Shown: piece after piece, positions 9,087-17,400 of the stretch
Position numbering within the stretch: position 1 is the first letter of the stretch
Layout of the letters: each line of letters opens with the position of its first letter
Source of the DNA: Nannocystis exedens
GTDB taxonomy: Bacteria > Myxococcota_A > Polyangia > Nannocystales > Nannocystaceae
Length of the DNA: 64,000 nt
Assembly: GCF_002343915.1 (NCBI RefSeq)
Contig: NZ_NETK01000001.1
Location: 9,696,001 to 9,760,000, forward strand
Reading direction: 5' to 3'
The notes under the pieces: model-generated
What the model saw: the letters and a program-made list of their open reading frames with translations, nothing else
What the model was told of the DNA's origin: nothing
The model's database searches: none
Program-made: the position numbers and the translations under genes

Positions 9087-12000
9087 TCAGGGTCTCATCA
9101 TCATCGAGTCCGGACCCGGGGCTTCGACGATCGTCTCCACGCCGAGGGACGAGGCCAACGCCCGCTCGAGCGCCGCCTTGTTCATCGGCGCTCCCCCCGG
9201 CATATCGAGCGCCAGCCCGCGGATCCCGTTCTCCCACTCGAATGTCTCGAGGCGGGCCTCGGTCAGGTCGTCCTTCTTCGCGGCGTGGAACGTCCGCCAG
9301 GTCTCACCCGGGAGCCGCACGCATCCTTCCACGATCGTGCTGTCGTCGGACACCACGACGTCGTACGAGATCTCCGCGCGTTCGCCGAAGAAGAACGAGG
9401 GCTCGACGCCGCCGTCGAGCGCGGCGAGGTGCCGTTCGATCACCGTGCGGTACCTGTGCCGCGCCGGCAGGTACACGATGTACTTCCAGCGCTGCGTCTC
9501 GGCCACGGCCACGTGGTCCTGCATCGGCTCTCGCCAGAAGACGACGCCTTCCAGGCCGTTCACGTCGGCCTGCCACGGCGCGTCGGTGACGACCTTGACC
9601 CGCGCGTGGACGGCGAACGCCGGCGGACCGGGCTCGGGAGGCGGGCCCTGGCCCGGCTTCGCGGCAGGCTCGCACAGCATCGGATCGAGCTGGACGAGCG
9701 GGGTGCCGACGGGTTTGCGCTGCGCCGCGAGCTCGGCGATGAACGCCTCGATCTCGGCCTCGAAGGGCAGCGGCGGCGCGCTGGCCGGGTCGAAGCGCGG
9801 CAGTTCGGGCGGCGCCAGGCCGAGCGCGGCGAGCACGTCGGTACACACGCGCAGGTCGTCGGCCCAGGCGAACGGCGGGCCGTCGGCCCAGGCCTCGCGA
9901 TGACCGGCGAGCGCCAGCGAGGCGGCGAGGTCGCGCTCGCCGAGCGCGAGGTGGGCCGCCGCGAGGACGCCGGCGACGCGGCGATTGTCGTGACGCGTCG
10001 CGGCGGCGCGGGCGAGGGCGAGCGCCCGGCGAGCCTCGGCGTGGCGGTCGAGGTTGGCGAGGCAGACCGCGCGCCAGGCGTGAGCGCGCGAGCCGTCGGA
10101 GCCCATCCGGCGCGCCAGCTGCACCGCCTCGGTCATGTGTCTCAGGGCCCCGGCGAACCTGCCGTCGGCCGCCTTGATGCGGCCGTGCAGCAGATTCCAG
10201 CGGGTGGCGATGGATGCGTGCCAGCCGATCGTGAGGTAGACCGACGCTTCCTTGAGGAACGGCGCCGGGTCCTGGCCGCGTCCGAAGGCGATGGCGGCGC
10301 GACAGAGGTCGAGTTCGATGGTGTCGTGCTCCTTGCCGAGGGCCGCCATGTCGGCCTCGGCCTCGTCCCAGCGGCCGAGGTCGGTCGCCAGCACGGCGCG
10401 GAGCTGGAACGGGCCGACCTGCTGCTTGCCATGGGCGAGCATCAGTCGGTGGACGAGGGCACACGTGCGCATCGCCGCGTGGGTGCGGTTGGCGGCCGCG
10501 AGCGACTTACTCCGGTCGCCGAGGCTGATCTGCAGACTGACGGGGCGGCGGCGCTCGAGGTTGAGCCGGACCGCCACCTCGCGCAACGCCGCGGCCTCGG
10601 GCTCGCGCCCGACCTGCGCGAGCGCGTGCGAGAGGTCGGAGATCCGCCGGCTCCGGGCCGTAGGGTCGTCGAGCGCCGGGGGCTCGCGCAGGCCGTCCGG
10701 GAACAGCGGTGTCAGGAGCTCGACCATCACCGGATAGGCCGAGAGGCGCTCCCTGAGCCATTCCTGCAGGCGCGACTCGAAGACCTCCGACGCCTCGTCG
10801 AGCTCGCCGACGCCGACGTGCGCGCGGTAGAGCTCGATCGATCGCCGCAGGTCGGCGATGCAGGTGATGTCGTCGCCCTCCCGGGGGGTGCGGACGAAGT
10901 GGCGCCGGATCGCGGCGCACTCGGCGGCGCGGTCGTCGTCGCGGTCGAGGCGCTCGAGCGCGTGGGCGCGGACGAGCGGATGGAGGTCGTAGCGGTTGCT
11001 GCTGCGGTCCCACGCCAGGAAGCCGCGGGTCTCGAGCAGGCACAGGTCGGCGTGGATGCCGGCGAAGTGGGCGCGGGTCCCGGGCTGGCGGGCGTACGCG
11101 TCCGCGAGCGCGCGATAGATGTCCCACTCGTGGCAGCGGGCGCGCAGCTTGTCGCGTCGATCCAGCAGCTCGCGCCGGGTCTCGAGGTCAGTCTCGGCGG
11201 CGAGCTTGTCCTCGACCTCGCGCAGCCGGGCGCGCGGCGGGGGCGGCGGACGGCGCAGGCCGAGCGGCGGGCTGACGAACCCGAGCAAGTCGTCGTGCTC
11301 GGCCGCGAATTGCAGCGGGGCGAGCCGCGACAGCAAGTCCTCGGCGCGCGCCGGCAAGACGTCGAAGGCGGCCTCGAGGATGTTCTTGCGCAGCTCGGCC
11401 GGCTCCGGGTCGTCGTCGAGGATGTCGTCGAGCAACGCGGGGTCTTCCTGCATGCAGCCCGCGAGCAGGCGCCACAGCAGGGCGTGGTGGTCGAGCGTCG
11501 CCATGGCCCGGGTCGCGCGCTCGACCCATGGGGCGTCCGGATCGAGGCCGAGCGCGCGCAGCAGGGCGGGGAGCTCGGCGGGATCGAGGCCGTCGAGCGC
11601 GCGCAGCTCGAAGCCGGGCGCGAGGCCCTCGCCGTCGCGCAGGTCGGTCGGGAAGACCCGCGAGGTCGCCAGCAGCCGCGACGGGCCTGCTTGCGCCAGC
11701 GCGCGCAGGAACAAGCCGTCGCGCGGGTCCTTGAACGAGTGGGGGTCGAATTCCTCGTCGGCGACGTCGCCGTCGAGGCGCGTCGCACCGATCCGGTGAT
11801 GCGCGACCAGGGCTCGCTCGAGGCCGTCGACGACGATCAGGAACGGTCGCGCCCGCACGGCCGCGAGCACCTCGCGCGCGAGCGCCTTGCGGTCGCCGTG
11901 AAACGTCTCCGTGGGCGACTCCCCGGCGGTGTAGGCCGCGAGGCGACGGATCAGGTCGTCGAAGACGGCGCCGTGCTCGTAGAAGCTGAACCACAGGCAG

Positions 12001-12551
12001 CCGGCCCACCGCGGCCCGTCGGCGAGCCGCCGCTCGAGCCACGCCCACGCCACCGCGCTCTTGCCGACCCCGCCGGGCGCGACGACCACCCGTGCCGGCT
12101 GCCCCCGCGCGAGCCAGGCGTCGAGCTCCGCGAGGTCGGCGGCGCGGCCGGTGAAGGCGTTGGACTTGAAGTACGGATGCACGAGGTGCGGGGCGGGCGG
12201 GGCGGGCGTGGTGTACGGGAGCTCGAAGCTGCCGACGTCCTTGACCGGCTTATCGTCCAGGTCGGCGTCGTCGAAGCTCGCCTCGGGCGGCAGGGCGAGC
12301 AGGCGCAGCTCGGCGTAGGCGGCGGGGCCGAGCTCCGCGAGCGGGCCGTCCGGGAGCCTCAGGTCGGCCGGACCTGGATCGCCGCCGACGCGGACCACGA
12401 GCGCGGCCTCGGGAGATTCTGTCCCAGAGGACATGTCCCAGGGGACAAAGCCGGCGCGCCAGACGGCGTCGACGACGGCGGCCCGCGCGGGCTCGGCAGC
12501 GTGGACGACGACGCGGCGGGGGGGCCTCACGACGCGGCGGGGGGGCCTCAT
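9087..12551 (-). CDS. STAND-type NTPase with TPR-like helical repeats
   Basis: An 1154-aa protein. The NTPase module has a P-loop APGGVGKSAVAWAWL (about residue 160), Walker B RPFLIVVDGLE and the sensor-like RLLATSRVF, followed by a winged-helix-like region and long helical TPR-like repeats. This order is typical of STAND ATPases used in signalling, apoptosis-like responses or phage defence. The N-terminal 100 residues (VVHAAEPARAAVVDAVWRAG) could be a small effector or recruitment domain but match nothing I can name. The C-terminal 150 residues also form an unrecognised domain (KYIVYLPARHRYRTVIERH). The chosen ATG at 12551 lies inside a 21-bp tandem duplication that encodes RPPRRVV twice; longer starts are possible. 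A 14-bp-phased repeat at 12418-12449 encodes PWDMSSGTES within the N-terminal part. It is not in an obvious operon. Confidence 0.82.
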   Translation of the reverse strand: MRPPRRVVRPPRRVVVHAAEPARAAVVDAVWRAGFVPWDMSSGTESPEAALVVRVGGDPGPADLRLPDGPLAELGPAAYAELRLLALPPEASFDDADLDDKPVKDVGSFELPYTTPAPPAPHLVHPYFKSNAFTGRAADLAELDAWLARGQPARVVVAPGGVGKSAVAWAWLERRLADGPRWAGCLWFSFYEHGAVFDDLIRRLAAYTAGESPTETFHGDRKALAREVLAAVRARPFLIVVDGLERALVAHHRIGATRLDGDVADEEFDPHSFKDPRDGLFLRALAQAGPSRLLATSRVFPTDLRDGEGLAPGFELRALDGLDPAELPALLRALGLDPDAPWVERATRAMATLDHHALLWRLLAGCMQEDPALLDDILDDDPEPAELRKNILEAAFDVLPARAEDLLSRLAPLQFAAEHDDLLGFVSPPLGLRRPPPPPRARLREVEDKLAAETDLETRRELLDRRDKLRARCHEWDIYRALADAYARQPGTRAHFAGIHADLCLLETRGFLAWDRSSNRYDLHPLVRAHALERLDRDDDRAAECAAIRRHFVRTPREGDDITCIADLRRSIELYRAHVGVGELDEASEVFESRLQEWLRERLSAYPVMVELLTPLFPDGLREPPALDDPTARSRRISDLSHALAQVGREPEAAALREVAVRLNLERRRPVSLQISLGDRSKSLAAANRTHAAMRTCALVHRLMLAHGKQQVGPFQLRAVLATDLGRWDEAEADMAALGKEHDTIELDLCRAAIAFGRGQDPAPFLKEASVYLTIGWHASIATRWNLLHGRIKAADGRFAGALRHMTEAVQLARRMGSDGSRAHAWRAVCLANLDRHAEARRALALARAAATRHDNRRVAGVLAAAHLALGERDLAASLALAGHREAWADGPPFAWADDLRVCTDVLAALGLAPPELPRFDPASAPPLPFEAEIEAFIAELAAQRKPVGTPLVQLDPMLCEPAAKPGQGPPPEPGPPAFAVHARVKVVTDAPWQADVNGLEGVVFWREPMQDHVAVAETQRWKYIVYLPARHRYRTVIERHLAALDGGVEPSFFFGERAEISYDVVVSDDSTIVEGCVRLPGETWRTFHAAKKDDLTEARLETFEWENGIRGLALDMPGGAPMNKAALERALASSLGVETIVEAPGPDSMMMRP
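12418..12449. repeat. two 14-bp repeat units inside the STAND NTPase gene
   Basis: Phased anchors lie at 12418, 12432 and 12446, and both enclosed units are exact TGTCC-N4-GGACA dyads (12420-12433 and 12434-12447). They are read as codons of the NTPase N-terminal region without breaking the frame. This ties the intergenic arrays to coding DNA. Confidence 0.75.
12509..12550. repeat. 21-bp tandem duplication at the STAND gene start
   Basis: Two identical 21-bp copies, 12509-12529 and 12530-12550, each with a run of seven G. On the minus strand they encode RPPRRVV twice directly after the ATG. The unit length of seven codons keeps the frame; the G runs make the copy number prone to slippage. 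Confidence 0.85.
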
Positions 12552-12781
12552 GGTCGCGGATGATCGTCGATGCATGGGACGTCCACAAGCGCGTGCAGCA
12601 GCGCGCCGATCGGCGCCGACGCTGACCTCGTGCTCGTGCGGGACGACGGCGACCTGATGGCGCCTCGGGCATGACCTGCATCGTCCACGCGCCGCTGTCG
12701 AGGCCTTGGAGGCGCGGCCTGGTCCGCGACGCTCGAGTCCGAGCACGAGCGGCACGGCGCCTGGCCCGAGAGACAGCTTGG

Positions 12782-13765
12782 TCAGGACCGTCGCCGGCTG
12801 CTCGGAGCCCGGAGCGCGGCGACCACCAGGGCGCGGAAGTACTGCGCGCCGGGGTCGGCGTCGGTGCGGGCGTGCCAGTGCAGGGCGAGCGGGAAGTCGA
12901 CGATCTCGAGCGGGGCGGCGACCGTGCGCAGCGGGAGGCGGCGGCTGACCTCGGCGGCGAAGCGGCGGGGGAGGCCGGTCATCCAGTCGGTGCGGGAGAC
13001 GGCGACGGCGGCGGCCATGAAGTGCGGGACGGTCAGGACGACGCGGCGGCGGAGGCCGGCGCGGGCGAGGTTGTCGCGCGCGACCCGCTGGCCGTGGCCG
13101 CCCTCGCCGACGATCTGCACGTCGACGTAGGGGGTGGCCTCGAAGGCGGCGCGGTCGAGGCGGCGGCCGACCTTGCGGTTGTCGCGACGGACGACGAGGA
13201 CGCCCTGTTCGCTGTAGAGCGGGGTCTGGTGCAGGCCGGGGGCGGTGACGGCGGCGGGGGCGAGGGCGACGTCGACGAGGCCGGCGGCGAGGCCGTCGCT
13301 GGCGATCAGCCGCTCGATGGTGACGACCTGCAAGGAGGCGCGCGGGAGCTGCCGCTCGAAGCGGGCGACGATCCGCGGCAGGTCGGAGACCTCCTGGTTG
13401 TCGGTGAGGGCGATCGTAAAGCGACGAGTGGTGGTGGCGGGGTCGAATTCGCGGCCGGAGGCGAGGGCGGCCCGCAGCTCCTGCAGGCCGGCTGCGACCC
13501 GCGGGGCGAGCTGGAGGGCGACGGGCGTCGGCGCGAGGCCGCGGCCGCGGCGGACCACCAGCGGGTCGCCGACGATGTCGCGCAGGCGCGCCAGCGCGTT
13601 CGAGACCGCCGACTGGGTGACGTGCAGGCGTCGGGCCGCCGCGGTGGCGCTGCCCTCGGCGAGCACGGCGTCGAGGACGAGGAAGAGGTTGAGGTCGATC
13701 GCTGCGAGATCCACGACTATCACCGGTGATGATGGATATGATGAAGAAGTATCACTGGTCGTCAT
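12782..13765 (-). CDS. LysR-family transcriptional regulator
   Basis: A protein of up to 327 aa. The N-terminal winged helix-turn-helix (LNLFLVLDAVLAEGSATAAA, HVTQSAVSNALARLRD) and a LysR substrate-binding domain cover the whole length. LysR regulators bind DNA as dimers or tetramers and usually control a divergent gene in response to a small molecule. The upstream divergent neighbour is the SnoaL-like gene at 13791, its likely target. The N-terminus MTTSDTSSSYPSS is atypical; a GTG at 13714 giving VDLAAIDLNLF would fit the family better, so the true start may be 13714. The perfect palindrome ATCACCGGTGAT (13719-13730) then lies just before the start and may be an autoregulatory site. No effector can be named. 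Confidence 0.9.
   Translation of the reverse strand: MTTSDTSSSYPSSPVIVVDLAAIDLNLFLVLDAVLAEGSATAAARRLHVTQSAVSNALARLRDIVGDPLVVRRGRGLAPTPVALQLAPRVAAGLQELRAALASGREFDPATTTRRFTIALTDNQEVSDLPRIVARFERQLPRASLQVVTIERLIASDGLAAGLVDVALAPAAVTAPGLHQTPLYSEQGVLVVRRDNRKVGRRLDRAAFEATPYVDVQIVGEGGHGQRVARDNLARAGLRRRVVLTVPHFMAAAVAVSRTDWMTGLPRRFAAEVSRRLPLRTVAAPLEIVDFPLALHWHARTDADPGAQYFRALVVAALRAPSSRRRS
13719..13730. promoter_or_regulatory. candidate LysR operator palindrome
   Basis: ATCACCGGTGAT is a perfect 12-bp dyad in the short divergent region between the LysR gene and the SnoaL-like gene, in a locally AT-richer stretch (13715-13785). It contains a T-N11-A-compatible dyad. If the LysR protein starts at 13714 it is directly upstream of both genes; if it starts at 13765 it lies inside that gene's first codons. 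Confidence 0.4.
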
Positions 13766-13790
13766 CCGCGACCATGGCTATTCCGCCGGC

Positions 13791-14264
13791 ATGGCAACCG
13801 ACGAGGCGGAGATCCGGGAGCACTTGCGGGCGACCTTCGAGGCGTGGAGCCGCGGCGACGCGCGGGCCTTCGCGGCCCTGTTCGCGCCCGAGGTCGATTA
13901 CGTGATGTTCGACGGCTCGCTCGCGCGCGGGCGGGCGGAGGTCGAGCGGGGCCACGCGGAGCTGTTCGCGACGGTGCTGCGCGGCACCTGTCTGCGTGGG
14001 GAGGTCACCGACGTGCGCCGGATCGCGGAGGGCGTGGCGGTGGCCCACGCGATCGGCGGGGCCGTGTGGCCGTGGCAGCGCGAGATCCCGGCGGACCGGC
14101 TGTCGCGGCAGACGTACGTGCTGGTACGCGCCGGCGCGGGATGGACGATTACGGCGTTCCACAACACGCGCGTGCGGCCGCTGCCGCCGCCGGGGTCGCT
14201 GGGGTTCAAGCTGTTCGCGTGGTTCGTGCGGCTGCGCCTGCGGCTCCGCGGGGCGATCGGGTGA
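13791..14264 (+). CDS. SnoaL/DUF4440-like NTF2-fold protein
   Basis: A 157-aa protein with the NTF2-like pattern of the SgcJ/EcaC group: an N-terminal helix (EAEIREHLRATFEAWSRGDA), FAALFAPEVDYV, a GRAEVERGHAELF helix, then beta strands ending TYVLVRAGAGWTITAFHNTR. Such proteins are small cone-shaped barrels used as ketosteroid isomerase-like enzymes or ligand-binding proteins; no substrate can be given. It is divergent from the LysR gene and probably regulated by it. A -10-like TATTCC (13779-13784) lies 6 nt before the ATG, so the mRNA may be leaderless. The C-terminus has an extra basic hydrophobic helix (FKLFAWFVRLRLRLR) that could touch the membrane. Confidence 0.85.
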   Translation: MATDEAEIREHLRATFEAWSRGDARAFAALFAPEVDYVMFDGSLARGRAEVERGHAELFATVLRGTCLRGEVTDVRRIAEGVAVAHAIGGAVWPWQREIPADRLSRQTYVLVRAGAGWTITAFHNTRVRPLPPPGSLGFKLFAWFVRLRLRLRGAIG

Positions 14265-14297
14265 GGCGAAGCGGAGACGCACGAGCTCACGGAGCGC

Positions 14298-14318
14298 TCG
14301 CGGGCGGGCCGCCCGCGA
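14298..14318 (+). terminator. GC-rich hairpin after the SnoaL-like gene
   Basis: TCGCGGGC, loop GGGCC, GCCCGCGA form an 8-bp stem 33 nt after the stop codon. No U-tract follows. The position fits a terminator for the SnoaL-like gene. Confidence 0.45.
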
Positions 14319-14450
14319 ACCCGGCCGAAGGGCTTCGGCGCAGCACGCGGACGGGCGAGAGGCAGTTTCGAGGCGAGCGTCGCCGAGCGCAGCCAGGAGG
14401 CACCGGCGAGGCCAGTGGCTTTCCCCGCCGGGCTACGCCACGGTATTTGC

Positions 14451-17400
14451 ATGGGCGACGCAGGGACAGCGGACCCAGCCAAGTACCGCGCCACCGGATT
14501 GCTCTGTCAGAGCGCTGGGTCCGGCATCTACCGCGCGGTCCGAATCGAGGACAACCGGGCGGTCGTCATCAAGACGCTCGACCCGCGGATGCGCCCGGCG
14601 CGAGAGCTGGAGCGGCTGCGCGCGGAGTACGAGCTGGGGCGAGCGCTCGATATTCCCGGGACGGTGAAGCCGATCGCGTTGGATACTTATCGCGGTATGC
14701 CGGCGCTGGTGCTCGAGCACTTCGACGGGACGTTCCTCGAGCAGCTGCTCACCACGACCCCGTTGCCGATCGAGCGCTTCCTGGCGCTGGCGATCGGCAT
14801 CGCCGGCGCGGTCGAGGAGCTCCACCGGCGCGACGTGGTCCACAAGGATCTGAAGCCGGACAACATCGTCGTCGACCCGGTCCGCGGCGAGGTCAAGCTG
14901 GCCAACCTCGGCGTCGCGTCGCCGCGGCACCGCGAGCCCGGGCTGGCGCCCACGCCCGGGGTCCTCGCAGGATCGCTGCCGTACATGTCGCCGGAGCAGA
15001 CCGGGCGGATGAACCGCCCGCTCGACTGCCGGACGGACCTCTACTCGCTGGGGGTCACGTTCTATCGGATGCTGACCGGGCGCCTGCCGTTCCGCGCCAG
15101 CGATCCGCTCGAGTGGGTCCACTGTCACGTGGCGCGGCCGGTCACGCCGCCGGCGGCGCTGCGGCCGTCGATTCCGGCGGTGATCTCGGCGATCGTGGTG
15201 AAGCTGCTGGCGAAGGTGGCGGAGGACCGCTACCAGAGCGCGCGTGGCCTCCGCCGCGATCTCGAGCGGTGCCTGACGGAGTGGCGCGCGCGCGGGCGGG
15301 TCGAGTCGTTCCCGCTCGGCGAGGAGGACCTGTCGGAGCGGCCGTGCGCGCCGCAGGAGCTGTACGGCCGCGAGCGCGAGCTGGCGGCGCTCCGCGGGGC
15401 GTTCGAGGCGATGGTCGAGACCGGCGCGCCGGGGGTGGTGCGCGTGTCCGGCTATTCGGGGGTGGGCAAGTCGTCGCTGGTCTACAGGCTGCAGCGACCG
15501 ATCGTGCAGGCGCACGGGTTCTTCCTCGCGGGCAAGTTCGATCAGTACCAGCGCGGGATCCCGTACGCGACGATCTCGCAGGCCTTCCGCGCGCTGGTCC
15601 GCGACATCCTCGCGGAGCCGGAGGAGCGCGTCACCGCGTGGCGCGGGCGCCTGACGGCGGCGCTCGGCCTGAACGCGCGGCTCATCGTCGACATCATCCC
15701 CGAGCTGGCGCTCGTCCTCGGCGAGCAGCCGCCGGTGCCCGAGCTGTCGGGAGCGGACGCGCAGAGTCGCTTCCACCTGGTGTTCCGCCAGTTCCTCGGG
15801 GTGTTCGCGGCCCGGGAGCACCCGGTGGCGCTGTTCCTCGACGACCTGCAATGGGTCGATCCGGCCAGCCTCGCGCTGCTCACTCACCTGGTCACGCACC
15901 CCGACATCCATTACTTCCTGTGGATCGGCGCGTATCGGGACAACGAGCTGAGCGCGGAGCACCCGTTGATGACGGCGCTGGCCCGCGTGCGCGAGGCGAA
16001 CGTCCCGGTCTGCGACGTCGTCCTCAAGCCGCTGTCCGAGGAGCACGTCGCCGCGCTCGTGACGGCGACGTTCGGCGGCCGCGTCCGCGACCCGACCACG
16101 CTGGGCCGCCTGATCCACGGCAAGACGGGCGGCAACCCGTTCTTCGCGCTGCAGTTCATCAACATGCTTTACCAGGAGGGGCTCATCGCGCTCGACCTGT
16201 CGTCCGGGCTGTGGGCGGGCGATGCCCCGCGGATCCACGCCAAGGCGACGACGAGCAACGTCGCCGAGCTGATGGTGCGGACGCTGCAGCGCCTGTCCTC
16301 GCCGGCGCGCGAGGCCCTCAAGCTGGCCGCCTGCCTCGGCGGCGCCACCGAGCTCGGCCTGCTCGCGGCGCTCGCCGACCGGCCGGAAGCGGAGGTGCGG
16401 CGCGACCTGTCGGCCGCGGTCCAGGCGGGGCTGGTGCTGCGCGACGGCGACGCCTACAAGTTCGCCCACGACCGCGTGCAGGAGGCGGCGTTCAGCCTGA
16501 TCCCGGCGGCGGAGCGCGCGGCCGTCCACCTGCGGATCGGGCGGCTGCTGCTGGCCCGCCTGTCGCGCGAGGAGCTCGAGGCGCAGGTGTTCGAGGTCGC
16601 CGCCCACTTCGAAGAGGGCGCGTACCTGCTCGAAAGGACAGATGAGAAGGTGCGCGTCGCCGAGCTCCACCTGGCGGCCGGGCGCAAGGCCCAGGCGTCG
16701 ACCGCCTACGACGCGGCCGTGCGCTACTACGCGGCCGGGAGCGCGCTGCTCGACCCCGAGGCGTGGGCCGAGCAGCATTCGCTGGCCTTCTCGCTGGGGT
16801 TCGGGCGGGCCGAATGTGAATACCTGCAGGGGCGGTTCGACGCCGCGGAGTCGCTATTCGCGGCGCTGTTCGACCACGCGCAGACCCGCCGCGAGCGGGC
16901 GGAGATCCGCCGGATCGAGGTCGATCTGTTCACCAGCCGGCAAGAGCTCCGCACGGCGGTCGAGCGCGGGATCGAGGGCCTGCGCTGGCTCGGCGTCGAG
17001 CTGTCGGCCCACCCCTCGCGCGAGCAGGTGCGTCGCGAGCTGCAGACGATCCGGGACGCGCTCGGAGAGCGGGCGATCGAGGACCTGCTCGAGCTGCCGC
17101 GGCTCACCGATCCCGACATGCGCGCGGCGCTCGGGATCCTCGCGGTGCTGTTCGCCCCGGCCCTCAACACCGACCCCGAGCTGCCGTTCTTGTGCTACTG
17201 CCGGATGGTCCAGATCAGCCTGCGCCACGGCAACGGCGAGGGCTCCGCGCTCGGCTACGCGTACTTCGGGATGGTGCTCGGGCCGTCGTTCGGCCGCTAT
17301 CACGAGGGGTATCGCTTCGGCAAGCTCGGGTACGACCTGGCGGAGCGGCTCGGGCTGGTGGCGTACCGCGCCAAGCTGCACTGCATCTTCGGCGACTGCG

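Noticed and set aside
8961..12563. 1200-aa open frame on the plus strand opposite the STAND NTPase
   Set aside because: Arg/Glu/Gly/Val-rich mirror of a GC-rich gene with no domain; the minus strand shows P-loop, Walker B and TPR-like repeats.
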